Shown here one piece after another: positions 1 to 7,345 of a DNA stretch of 22,937 nt (within the stretch, counting starts at the first letter, position 1; the number at the start of each line of letters is the position of its first letter). A program made the position numbers and the translations under genes. The stretch spans positions 1-22,937 of the forward strand of contig CAZNJB010000047.1 in NCBI GenBank assembly GCA_964573255.1, read 5' to 3'. This DNA is from CAYNUJ01 sp964573255. Lineage in GTDB: Bacteria > Bacteroidota > Ignavibacteria > Ignavibacteriales > Melioribacteraceae. Below the pieces are notes generated by a model, which did not search any database, was not told where the DNA came from, and was given only the letters and a program-made list of their open reading frames with translations.

Positions 1-2
1 CA

Positions 3-98
3 TTGATTATAAGAGTGTTAACTTTATGGTACGCCGTATTTATAGGTATATTAAGTTTATCTTATTTTAAGAAGAAGAAAAAACTAATTGATAATTAA
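3..98 (+). CDS. C-terminal end of a membrane protein, possibly the YbhN/lysylphosphatidylglycerol-synthase-type flippase family (partial)
   Basis: An open frame enters from the left edge and stops at 96-98. The 31 residues seen are one hydrophobic segment (about residues 1-21) followed by a run of five lysines and a short polar tail, as in a last transmembrane helix with a positive cytoplasmic end. The arrangement of Arg, Thr and Trp before the hydrophobic stretch resembles the last helix of the YbhN/AglD (TIGR00374, PF03706) family, but this is too short to be sure. The stop lies 15 bases before the icd start, so the two genes may share a transcript. Another integral membrane protein with a lysine-rich tail is equally possible. 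Confidence 0.5.
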   Translation: MIIRVLTLWYAVFIGILSLSYFKKKKKLIDN

Positions 99-113
99 TT
101 ATGAGGAGTAATT

Positions 114-1367
114 ATGGCCAAGTACAAAATTGTGCAAGTTCCTGAAGTTGGAGAAAAAATTACTGTAGAAAACGGTAAATTAAATATCCCTGATAATCCA
201 ATCATTCCTTTTATTGAAGGTGACGGCATAGGTCCTGACATTTGGGCTGCAACTAAATTAGTATTAGATAATGCTGTAAATATTGCCTACAAAGGGAAAA
301 AGAAAATCAGTTGGATGGAAATTTATGCAGGTGAAAAAGCCGTTGCTACTTACGGTAAAAACCAATGGCTTCCTAAAGAAACCCTTAAGGCAATTGATGA
401 ATTTATAGTTGCAATTAAAGGACCCTTAACTACTCCTGTGGGTGGTGGTTTCAGAAGTTTGAATGTTGCAATCAGACAAAAAATGGATCTCTTCGCATGT
501 GTTCGTCCTGTTAAATACTATTCCGGTACCCCTAGTCCAATGAAACGCCCACAAGACTTGGACATAGTTCTTTTTAGAGAAAATACCGAAGACGTTTATG
601 CAGGTGTTGAGTTTAAAGCGAATTCAAAAGATGCCAATAAATTGATTGAAATTCTCAATAAAGATATGAAAAAGAGTGTACGCGAAAAATCAGGCATCGG
701 TATTAAACCAATCAGTGAATTCGGTTCTGAAAGATTGGTTAAAAAAGCTATTGAATATGCTATTCAGTACGGAAGAAAGAGCGTAACTTTAGTTCACAAA
801 GGTAACATACAGAAATTTACTGAAGGTGCCTTTAGAGATTGGGGTTACAAATGTGCAAAAAAATATTTCCCTGATATTACAATTACAGAAGATGAATTAT
901 GGGATAAATATAACGGCAAGCAACCTGAAGGTACTATCGTAATTAAGGATAGAATAGCTGATAGTATTTTCCAACAATTATTATTAAGACCTGCAGAATA
1001 CGATGTATTAGCTACAACCAACTTGAACGGTGATTATTTATCGGATGCAGCAGCTGCACAGGTTGGTGGATTAGGAATTGCTCCTGGTGCAAACATTGGT
1101 TACTACCACGCAGTTTTCGAAGCTACTCATGGTACTGCACCGAAATATGCTGGTCAAGATAAAGTGAATCCGGGTTCTTTAATCCTTTCCGGTGTAATGA
1201 TGCTTCAATATCTCGGATGGGATAAAGCAGCTAAGTTAATTGAAAAAGCAATGACAAAAACAATTAAATCTAAAGTTGTAACTTATGACTTCGAAAGGCT
1301 AATGAAAGGAGCTAAAAAGGTTAAATGCTCAAGATTTGCTAAGGAGATCGTAAAAAATATGAAATAA
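114..1367 (+). CDS. icd: Isocitrate dehydrogenase, NADP-dependent (homodimeric type)
   Basis: It catalyses oxidative decarboxylation of isocitrate to 2-oxoglutarate in the TCA cycle, in the cytoplasm. The 417-residue length matches E. coli Icd (416). Visible landmarks are the substrate loop GGGFRSLN with the equivalent of the phosphorylatable serine (Ser115), the segment RENTEDVYAG, and HGTAPKYAGQDKVNPGS near the C-terminus. Lys344, Tyr345, Tyr391 and Arg395 match in number and context the E. coli residues that select NADP over NAD, so NADP use is a firm inference. The ATG start is preceded by GAGGAG at 103-108. A pair of overlapping inverted repeats follows the stop. Confidence 0.96.
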   Translation: MAKYKIVQVPEVGEKITVENGKLNIPDNPIIPFIEGDGIGPDIWAATKLVLDNAVNIAYKGKKKISWMEIYAGEKAVATYGKNQWLPKETLKAIDEFIVAIKGPLTTPVGGGFRSLNVAIRQKMDLFACVRPVKYYSGTPSPMKRPQDLDIVLFRENTEDVYAGVEFKANSKDANKLIEILNKDMKKSVREKSGIGIKPISEFGSERLVKKAIEYAIQYGRKSVTLVHKGNIQKFTEGAFRDWGYKCAKKYFPDITITEDELWDKYNGKQPEGTIVIKDRIADSIFQQLLLRPAEYDVLATTNLNGDYLSDAAAAQVGGLGIAPGANIGYYHAVFEATHGTAPKYAGQDKVNPGSLILSGVMMLQYLGWDKAAKLIEKAMTKTIKSKVVTYDFERLMKGAKKVKCSRFAKEIVKNMK

Positions 1368-1368
1368 A

Positions 1369-1422
1369 TCTGAATAACCGACTTTCTTATCCTTGATATT
1401 CAGATGCTCGGTTATTATTTTT
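1369..1422 (+). terminator. Overlapping alternative hairpins after icd, probable terminator or attenuator
   Basis: Two perfect inverted repeats share bases. An 8-bp pair joins 1369-1376 with 1397-1404, and a 9-bp pair (AATAACCGA) joins 1373-1381 with 1408-1416. Only one can form at a time because both use 1373-1376. The second is followed by ATTTTT (1417-1422), as in an intrinsic terminator, although its loop is long (26 bases) and its stem is AT-rich. The YtxH-gene start lies about 30 bases downstream. Confidence 0.5.
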
Positions 1423-1453
1423 GATAACTGTAAATATTTTAGTGGAGGACACT

Positions 1454-1870
1454 ATGAACGAAGATAACGGATTAGGAAAAGGATTATTTATTGGCTTTTT
1501 AGCTGGTTCTCTAGTAGGATCATTAATTGGTTTATTGTATGCGCCTAAAAGCGGAAAAGAATTCCGTGGCGATCTTAAAAGAAAATCAGATGACTTGATA
1601 GATGATGCCGAGCATTATTTAGAAGATGCTAAGGAAAAAGCAAATAAATTAATTAACGATGGAAAGAAAAAATCGGAAGTTTTAGTTGCTGAAGCTCGCG
1701 AGAAAGTTGATGTTCTGTTAAAAGAAGCAGAAGATATTCTCGAAGAAGCAAAAAAGAAAACAGCCGATTACGTCGATACCGGCAAGAAAAAATTGGATAA
1801 AGAAAGCGGTAAGCTTAAAGATGCAATTAAAGCCGGAATTGATACTTTCAAAACAGAAAAGGAAGCATAG
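1454..1870 (+). CDS. YtxH-domain membrane-anchored helical protein
   Basis: A 138-residue protein with one glycine-rich transmembrane segment (about residues 8-30) followed by the short motif LYAPKSGKEFR, which is the signature of the YtxH family (PF12732). The rest is a highly charged lysine/glutamate/alanine helix with recurring short repeats, resembling LEA- or apolipoprotein-like amphipathic helices. The family is linked to general stress in Bacillus, but its molecular role is not established. The start at 1454 is chosen because GGAGG at 1444-1448 sits 5 bases ahead. An in-frame extension to 1421 would have no ribosome site. The stop is 2 bases before the next gene, so the two are probably translated together. 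Confidence 0.85.
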   Translation: MNEDNGLGKGLFIGFLAGSLVGSLIGLLYAPKSGKEFRGDLKRKSDDLIDDAEHYLEDAKEKANKLINDGKKKSEVLVAEAREKVDVLLKEAEDILEEAKKKTADYVDTGKKKLDKESGKLKDAIKAGIDTFKTEKEA

Positions 1871-1872
1871 TT

Positions 1873-2259
1873 TTGGGGCTGCTGGATGTTTTACTGGTGA
1901 TTCTTATTATTCTGGCATCCGCACTATGTGTGTATTTGATTATAACGCTGAGGAACGTCAATCGCAATTTAGACGTTCTTCAGCGGGACCTTTCCGAAAT
2001 TAACAACCGTTTACTCCCAATTCTCAACAATCTTCAGGAAGTTTCTGATAAAGTTCTTAATTTAGCCGAAGAAGTAGAAACTCAATTGAATAAGGTTCAA
2101 ACTTTTGTTTCTTCGACCAAATCGAAACTTAACAATATCGGTTCATTCAATAAAAAAAATCCGGAAAGCAGAATAATAAATTTTGTGAAGAACCTAACTG
2201 CCGTTTCGAAGGCAATTACGGCTTTCATAAATGAATTTAAGAACAATAATACAAATTAA
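1873..2259 (+). CDS. DUF948-like membrane protein with coiled coil
   Basis: A 128-residue protein with an N-terminal transmembrane helix (about residues 4-25), then a predicted coiled coil rich in leucine, asparagine and glutamate (about 28-85), and a short C-terminal helix. This is the layout of the DUF948 family (PF06103), which is often found beside YtxH genes. The start is TTG at 1873, with the purine-rich stretch AAAAGGAAG in the end of the YtxH gene serving as ribosome site. No catalytic residues are visible, and I infer a structural or scaffold role at the inner membrane together with the YtxH protein. The exact family is less certain than the architecture. Confidence 0.75.
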   Translation: MGLLDVLLVILIILASALCVYLIITLRNVNRNLDVLQRDLSEINNRLLPILNNLQEVSDKVLNLAEEVETQLNKVQTFVSSTKSKLNNIGSFNKKNPESRIINFVKNLTAVSKAITAFINEFKNNNTN

Positions 2260-2274
2260 TTATGCGGAGGAAAA

Positions 2275-4365
2275 TTGAAAGAGTTCAAAGCTGATGCAAT
2301 AAGGAATTTTGCCTTTATAGGCCATGGAGGGAGTGGTAAAACTTCCATTTCCGAAGTAATGCTTTTTACCGCAGGAGAAACAAACCGAATTGGTTCCGTT
2401 GATGAAGGAAATACAATTTCCGATTATTCTCCTAACGAAATTGAAAGAAAAATTTCTATCTCCGCTTCGCCTTTACACGTGGAGTGGAGAGATAAAAAAT
2501 TGAATTTTCTCGATACTCCGGGTTATACAGATTTTATCGGTCAAGTTATTTCATCTCTTCACGTATCTGATACTGCCGTAGCGGTAGTTAAATCTGCCGA
2601 AGGAATTGAAGTTGGTACCGAACTGACTTGGGGGTATGTGCAAGATTATAATCTTCCTGGTGTTGTAATTATTAATAAGGTTGATAATGAACATTCGAAG
2701 TTCGAAGAAACTTTTCAAATGGTTAAAGAAAGGTTAAGCAGTGATGCTATAATTGTCTCTTTTCCTGTTAACGAAGGTGTAAATTTCAACTCCGTTATTG
2801 ACCTCATTAAAATGAAAAAACTCACCTTTGGAGAAAGTGGATCCAAGAGTGTGACCGAAGAAGATATTCCGGCGGATTTAAAAGATAAAGTCGAATCGAT
2901 GAGAGAAGAACTTATCGAAAAAATTGCGGAATCTGACGAAGAATTGATGAATAAGTTCTTTGAAGAAGGTACACTCGAAGGGGAAGATCTTAAAACAGGA
3001 TTTAAAAAAGCTCTAATTAACCGCAGCATAGTGCCGGTTTTCGCAGTATCGGCATCAAAAGCAGTAGGAATTTCAAATTTCATGGATTTTGCTGCTGAAT
3101 ATCTACCTTCTCCTGCAGATAGAGAAGCTCCTAAGGGTAAATTGGTTGGTTCTGATACGGAAGTTGAAGTTAAATGCGATGAAAACGCTGAACCTGTTCT
3201 TTTAGTTTTCAAATCCCTCTCAGAACAACACGTAGGTGAGCTTTCTATCTTCAAAGTGTTTTCCGGTAAAGTAAGTGCTGGATTAGATATTCAAAATGTA
3301 TCAAAAAATAAAACCGAAAGAATGGGACAGATTTTCGTCCTTAACGGTAAAAACAGAAAAGAAGTTTCCACTTTATATGCAGGTGATATCGGCGCAGTAG
3401 TAAAATTAAAAGATACTCATACAGGCGATACTCTCGCTTCGAAGAACTTCACAGTTCAATTAGAGCCGATTAAATTCCCCGAACCGGTAATTAGAGGAGC
3501 GGTTCAACCAAAAGCTAAAGGGGATGAAGATAAAATATCATCAGGACTTCATACAGTGCACGAAGAAGATCCGACGCTTACTGTTCATTTCGATCCGGAA
3601 TTAGGACAAACTATTGTTTCCGGTCAAGGTGAGTTGCAATTAGCGTTGGCTATAAAATTATTGAAAGATAGATATCACGTGGATGTTGATCTTATTGAAC
3701 CTAAAATACCTTACCGCGAAACGATTAAAGGTGTTTGTGCTGATGCTGAATATAAACACAAAAAACAATCCGGTGGTAGGGGACAATACGGACACGTTCA
3801 TTTAAAACTCGAACCGTTACCGAGAGGAACCGGATTCGAATTTGTTGATGCTATCGTTGGCGGTGTTGTTCCGGGAAGATTTATTCCAGCCGTCGAAAAA
3901 GGTCTAAAAGAAATTATGGCTAAAGGTATTTTAACAGGTTCTCCTGTAATTGATGTTAAAGTCACATTGTTCGATGGTACCTTCCACAATGTGGATTCGG
4001 ACGAAGTTTCCTTTAAGATTGCTTCTGCACAAGCATTCAAAAAAGGATTTCTCGAAGCTAAACCGGTTATATTAGAACCGATTTATGATATTACCGTAAA
4101 AGTTCCCGAAGAATATATGGGAGATGTGATGGGAGATATTTCTTCACGACGCGGTAAAATATCCGGTATGGATTCTGAAGGACCTTTCCAAATTATTAGA
4201 GCTAAAGTTCCTTTGGCAGAACTCTATAAATATTCTACACATCTTCGCAGTTTAACTTCAGGTAGAGGTATGCACACAAGAGCATTCTCTCATTATGAAG
4301 AAGTACCGAAAGATGTTGAAGCTAAAATCATTGAAGCTTATAAAAAGGAAAAAGAAGAAGAATAA
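2275..4365 (+). CDS. Elongation factor G-like translational GTPase, EF-G-2 type
   Basis: A 696-residue five-domain translational GTPase (G domain about 1-285, domain II about 300-390, III about 395-475, IV about 478-600, V about 600-685). The P-loop is GHGGSGKT (16-23) instead of the AHIDAGKT of housekeeping EF-G. Switch I reads ERKISIS where EF-G has ERGITIT. G3 is DTPGYTDF (80-87), so the catalytic histidine of DTPGHVDF is a tyrosine, and G4 is NKVD (134-137). These features match the EF-G-2 paralogue group, of which Thermus EF-G-2 is an example, rather than fusA. Domain IV looks complete (SGGRGQYGHV). The TTG start has GGAGG at 2266-2270. The gene follows the membrane pair closely and ends at a terminator. 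The physiological role of this paralogue is poorly known. Confidence 0.9.
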   Translation: MKEFKADAIRNFAFIGHGGSGKTSISEVMLFTAGETNRIGSVDEGNTISDYSPNEIERKISISASPLHVEWRDKKLNFLDTPGYTDFIGQVISSLHVSDTAVAVVKSAEGIEVGTELTWGYVQDYNLPGVVIINKVDNEHSKFEETFQMVKERLSSDAIIVSFPVNEGVNFNSVIDLIKMKKLTFGESGSKSVTEEDIPADLKDKVESMREELIEKIAESDEELMNKFFEEGTLEGEDLKTGFKKALINRSIVPVFAVSASKAVGISNFMDFAAEYLPSPADREAPKGKLVGSDTEVEVKCDENAEPVLLVFKSLSEQHVGELSIFKVFSGKVSAGLDIQNVSKNKTERMGQIFVLNGKNRKEVSTLYAGDIGAVVKLKDTHTGDTLASKNFTVQLEPIKFPEPVIRGAVQPKAKGDEDKISSGLHTVHEEDPTLTVHFDPELGQTIVSGQGELQLALAIKLLKDRYHVDVDLIEPKIPYRETIKGVCADAEYKHKKQSGGRGQYGHVHLKLEPLPRGTGFEFVDAIVGGVVPGRFIPAVEKGLKEIMAKGILTGSPVIDVKVTLFDGTFHNVDSDEVSFKIASAQAFKKGFLEAKPVILEPIYDITVKVPEEYMGDVMGDISSRRGKISGMDSEGPFQIIRAKVPLAELYKYSTHLRSLTSGRGMHTRAFSHYEEVPKDVEAKIIEAYKKEKEEE

Positions 4366-4385
4366 TTATTTTCTTTTTAACTTTT

Positions 4386-4421
4386 AAGCGGGGTAAATCT
4401 CTATTTATCCCGCTTTTTTTT
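4386..4421 (+). terminator. Rho-independent terminator after the EF-G-like gene
   Basis: A 13-bp stem pairs 4386-4398 with 4403-4415 (one G-T wobble, core AAGCGGG/CCCGCTT), with a 4-base loop CTCT and a T-run through 4420. It lies 20 bases after the EF-G-like stop and only 16 bases before the HIT start. Confidence 0.9.
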
Positions 4422-4437
4422 AATAGAAGAGGATGAA

Positions 4438-4935
4438 ATGGAAAAACTTTGGTCTCCTTGGCGTTCTAATTATATAGAATCATTTAAAGATAAAACAGGT
4501 AAAGAGGAATGCGTATTCTGCATTTCCGAGTCAAAAGATATTAATGACGATGAATCGTTACTGATTTACAAAGGTGAATATTGTTATGTTATGATGAATT
4601 TATATCCTTATAATAACGGTCACCTAATGATTATTCCTTATCGTCATCTTTCTGATTTCAATTCCTTGAGTAACGAAGAGAAAAAGGAAATTATGGAACT
4701 TCAAGGAATGATGATAGAAGCATTGACAAAAGTTATGAAACCTCAAGGATTCAATTTAGGTGCTAATATCGGCAAAGCAGCCGGAGCAGGCATTGATCAG
4801 CACCTCCATTTTCACGTGCTCCCTCGTTGGATGGGGGATACCAATTTTATGCCCGCTTTGGGTGAAGTAAAAGTGATTTCTCAAGATTTATTAAAAACAA
4901 AGAGAAATCTCATTGAAGCCCTGAAAGAAATTTGA
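4438..4935 (+). CDS. HIT family nucleotide hydrolase/transferase (zinc type)
   Basis: A 165-residue cytoplasmic protein with the histidine triad QHLHFHV (His122, His124, His126) that performs nucleotidyl transfer or hydrolysis in this superfamily. An N-terminal CVFC pair (Cys25, Cys28) matches the zinc-binding members, which include diadenosine tetraphosphate phosphorylase/hydrolase-like proteins. The opening sequence MEKLWSPWRSNYI is typical of that subgroup. The substrate is probably a dinucleoside polyphosphate or nucleoside phosphoramidate and cannot be fixed from sequence. The ATG has AGAGG at 4428-4432. The gene begins 16 bases after a terminator and its stop is 1 base before the glycerate kinase start. 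Confidence 0.9.
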   Translation: MEKLWSPWRSNYIESFKDKTGKEECVFCISESKDINDDESLLIYKGEYCYVMMNLYPYNNGHLMIIPYRHLSDFNSLSNEEKKEIMELQGMMIEALTKVMKPQGFNLGANIGKAAGAGIDQHLHFHVLPRWMGDTNFMPALGEVKVISQDLLKTKRNLIEALKEI

Positions 4936-4936
4936 A

Positions 4937-6052
4937 ATGAAAATATTAGTTTCAGCTAATAGTTTTAAAGAGTGTGCATCTTCTCCTGAAATATCTAACA
5001 TTATCTATAATAATATCAGAAAATACTTTAATAAGAATGAGTTTGAGATATTGGTTAAACCAATTTCTGATGGAGGGGATGCGTTTTTAGAGGTTTGCGC
5101 ATTAAATAATCAACTTTGTATCGTTAATTTTGAAATTCCTACTCCGACTCTGAATAATAAACTAATTTGTCCTGTGGGAATATCAAAAGATGGAAAAAAA
5201 GCATTTATTGAATCGGCAAAGGTATTGGGACTCGCCGTGCTCCCAAATGAATTCAGAGATCCGAAAATTTTATCGTCATATGGGTTGGGAATCCTCCTAA
5301 AAAAGATAATTAAAAAATATAAATCATTAAAAACAATAAATATAGGTATTGGTGGCACTGCAGTTAATGATATGGGGATAGGTGCACTTGCAGCCTTAGG
5401 TTTAGAAATTAAGGATGAACACAATAATTTAGTAACTCCCATACCTAAAAATGTAGATTCCATTTCAAATATTAAGACTGCTCATTTATTATCACTTCCT
5501 AAACTTAATTTTGTGATTGATGTTAAGAACCCTTTGCTTGGCGAATTCGGTTCGACAAGATTTTTTGGATTGCAAAAAGGTATTAAAGAAAATGAATTCG
5601 AAATTTTCGACTCATTTTTCGAAAAAATTATAAAATTAAGTGCTTATAATGCTAATATTGGTCAACTTTGGGGTGCCGGTGGAGGAATAGTAGCAGGATT
5701 TCAACTTTTTTATAAAATAAATGTAGATTTTGCAGAGAATTTCATAATAAAAACTTTAGGAATAAATAAAACTCTAGCCCCAGATGTTATCATAACAGGG
5801 GAAGGAAAATTAGATGAACAATCCTTTATGAATAAAGGAATCGGAGTGCTACTTAAAGAGTTCGAGGGGATTCCAACTTATATCATCTGCGGGAAAAATG
5901 AAACAAAAATTGAGGAGAAAAATGTTAAAATTTTTGAATTAGCCAAATATTTTGATTCTATTGAAGAATCAATTAATAATTATGAAACGGGTATAAAGCA
6001 ATCTTGCAAAGAAATTTGCGAAGATATTTTATTTAACCAAAAAGTTAATTAA
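4937..6052 (+). CDS. Glycerate kinase (GlxK/GarK-type family)
   Basis: A 371-residue member of the glycerate kinase type-1 family (PF02595), which phosphorylates D-glycerate to 2- or 3-phosphoglycerate using ATP. Landmarks in order are SANSFKECASS near the N-terminus (family form DSFKGSLSA), PISDGGD (family form PMADGGEG), GIGGTAVNDMGIGA (137-150) and GEGKLDEQS (288-296). The first two motifs deviate from the E. coli type, but the glycine-rich and GEGxxD motifs are intact. The ATG at 4937 lies one base after the HIT stop with little ribosome-site signal, so translational coupling is likely. No glyoxylate or glycerate pathway neighbours are present. Which phosphoglycerate is made is not visible. 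Confidence 0.87.
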   Translation: MKILVSANSFKECASSPEISNIIYNNIRKYFNKNEFEILVKPISDGGDAFLEVCALNNQLCIVNFEIPTPTLNNKLICPVGISKDGKKAFIESAKVLGLAVLPNEFRDPKILSSYGLGILLKKIIKKYKSLKTINIGIGGTAVNDMGIGALAALGLEIKDEHNNLVTPIPKNVDSISNIKTAHLLSLPKLNFVIDVKNPLLGEFGSTRFFGLQKGIKENEFEIFDSFFEKIIKLSAYNANIGQLWGAGGGIVAGFQLFYKINVDFAENFIIKTLGINKTLAPDVIITGEGKLDEQSFMNKGIGVLLKEFEGIPTYIICGKNETKIEEKNVKIFELAKYFDSIEESINNYETGIKQSCKEICEDILFNQKVN

Positions 6053-6089
6053 ATTCGCCTCTAGTATATCAGAAAATTAATTTTGACTT

Positions 6090-6977
6090 ATGAAAGAATA
6101 TTTAGACTTAGTAAAACTTGTAATGGATAACGGAGTGCGCAAGCGTTCCAGAACAGGGATAGATACAATTTCGTATTTTGGTGCATTTTATAGGGTGGAT
6201 TTAAAGAAGGGATTTCCGCTTTTAACAACTAAAAAAATGATTTGGAAGTCCTTACTTCACGAAGTATTGTGGTATTTATCCGGTGAAGAACATATAAGGA
6301 ATTTAAGGGAGCATACCAAAATTTGGAATGCCTGGGCTGATGAAGAAGGAAGGTTAGAAACTGCATACGGTAGATTTTGGAGGAGATATCCAGTTCCGGA
6401 AAAAGGCGCGGCTCTCGACGGAGAAGTTTTTGTGGATGAATCAAATCCTTTTGTACGAAGAGAAGAAAATGGCTCTCTTTCGTTCGATCAAATTGGCTGG
6501 GCTATCGATCAAATTAAAAATAATCCCGATTCAAGGAGAATTGTTATAACAGCTTGGCATCCCGCGAATGTGGTTATAAGCAAATTACCACCTTGTCATT
6601 ATTCATTTGCATTCAATGTAGCAAATGGAACGCTCAACTGTCATTTAACGCAAAGATCCGGTGATATTGCGCTAGGTATCCCTTTTAATTTAGCTGCATA
6701 TTCAATGTTAACTCAAATAATCGCGCAGGAAGCAGGATTGGAAGTTGGATATTTTGCTCATACAATTATCGATGCTCACATTTATGTGGCGGAGAAGGGA
6801 AGTGATAGAGAAAAATTTGATCATTTAGCCGGCTTAAAAGAACAATTAAAACGCGAACCTCTACCATTGCCTACACTCAAAATCGCAAATAAACCAATTG
6901 ACGAATTAAAATTTGAAGATTTTGAATTGATAAATTACAGGCATCACGAGAGAATAAAATTTGAGGTTGCGGTCTAA
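6090..6977 (+). CDS. thyA: Thymidylate synthase (ThyA)
   Basis: Converts dUMP to dTMP with methylene-tetrahydrofolate, releasing dihydrofolate. The catalytic cysteine is Cys169 in LPPCHYSF. The phosphate-binding QRSGDIALGIPFN (188-200) and DAHIY (228-232) are present, and Arg149-Arg150 (DSRR) supply phosphate contacts from the partner subunit. At 295 residues it is about 30 longer than E. coli ThyA. The extra length is mainly a segment after YGRFWRRYPVP (about 93-130), a feature I associate with a recognised subset of bacterial ThyA proteins. A second difference is Phe where E. coli has Gln in YGKQWR. The ATG has no clear Shine-Dalgarno. The dihydrofolate it makes is recycled by folA, two positions on. 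Confidence 0.95.
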   Translation: MKEYLDLVKLVMDNGVRKRSRTGIDTISYFGAFYRVDLKKGFPLLTTKKMIWKSLLHEVLWYLSGEEHIRNLREHTKIWNAWADEEGRLETAYGRFWRRYPVPEKGAALDGEVFVDESNPFVRREENGSLSFDQIGWAIDQIKNNPDSRRIVITAWHPANVVISKLPPCHYSFAFNVANGTLNCHLTQRSGDIALGIPFNLAAYSMLTQIIAQEAGLEVGYFAHTIIDAHIYVAEKGSDREKFDHLAGLKEQLKREPLPLPTLKIANKPIDELKFEDFELINYRHHERIKFEVAV

Positions 6978-7345
6978 GTTTGTCGCTTCTGTTACAAATT
7001 CTAATTTATTTAATTTTAGCATTGCCTTTTATCCATAAAAAATGAATATTCTTTTTGAATATAAAAGGCTTGCTTTGATAATAATGTTCAATTTGACTTA
7101 TTTGGGCTGTAAAGAACCTGGAAAATTTGAGTGACATTAATTGTGCTATATTTTCGGATTCGATTCCCAAAATCATAAAAATTCTCGCAAATAATATTTT
7201 TAGAGGTGAATACACAAAGGATATAATGTTAATATTTTCAAATGGGAACATTATTTTGTATTTAAGTCTCAAAGATATAAGGATGCGAATTTAAGCGACT
7301 AAATTAGATAGTAAAAATATTTCAATTAGTAATTAGAGTAAAGAA
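6978..7345 (+). other. Intergenic region between thyA and folA, no supported gene
   Basis: This is the largest gap in the window (368 bases) and is very AT-rich. It contains a perfect 9-bp inverted repeat (GCCTTTTAT at 7024-7032, ATAAAAGGC at 7061-7069) with a 28-base spacer and no T-run after it, so it is not a standard terminator. A 65-codon + strand frame (7097-7294) has no usable start near its beginning and a longer minus-strand frame (7006-7272) has no ribosome site. Neither resembles a family I know. The region probably carries the folA-mutL promoter and may include a decayed gene, but I cannot show either. Confidence 0.4.

Noticed and set aside
1421..1453. Upstream extension of the YtxH frame
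   Set aside because: It begins inside the hairpin T-run and lacks a ribosome site, while GGAGG at 1444-1448 clearly serves the ATG at 1454.
2715..3254. Long open frame on the minus strand inside the EF-G-like gene (179 codons)
   Set aside because: It lies wholly opposite a conserved gene, is serine/leucine-rich as expected of an antisense shadow, and has no ribosome site or recognisable domain.
6083..6088. TTGACT just before thyA as a promoter -35
   Set aside because: It lies 2 bases before the thyA ATG, so any transcript from it would start inside the coding region.
7006..7272. Minus-strand open frame of 88 codons in the thyA-folA gap
   Set aside because: It would start at TTG with no Shine-Dalgarno, has low-complexity AT-driven composition, runs opposite to every other gene and matches no family I know.
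7097..7294. Plus-strand 65-codon open frame in the same gap
   Set aside because: There is no start codon with a ribosome site near its beginning and no recognisable motif. It could be a gene remnant but cannot be supported.
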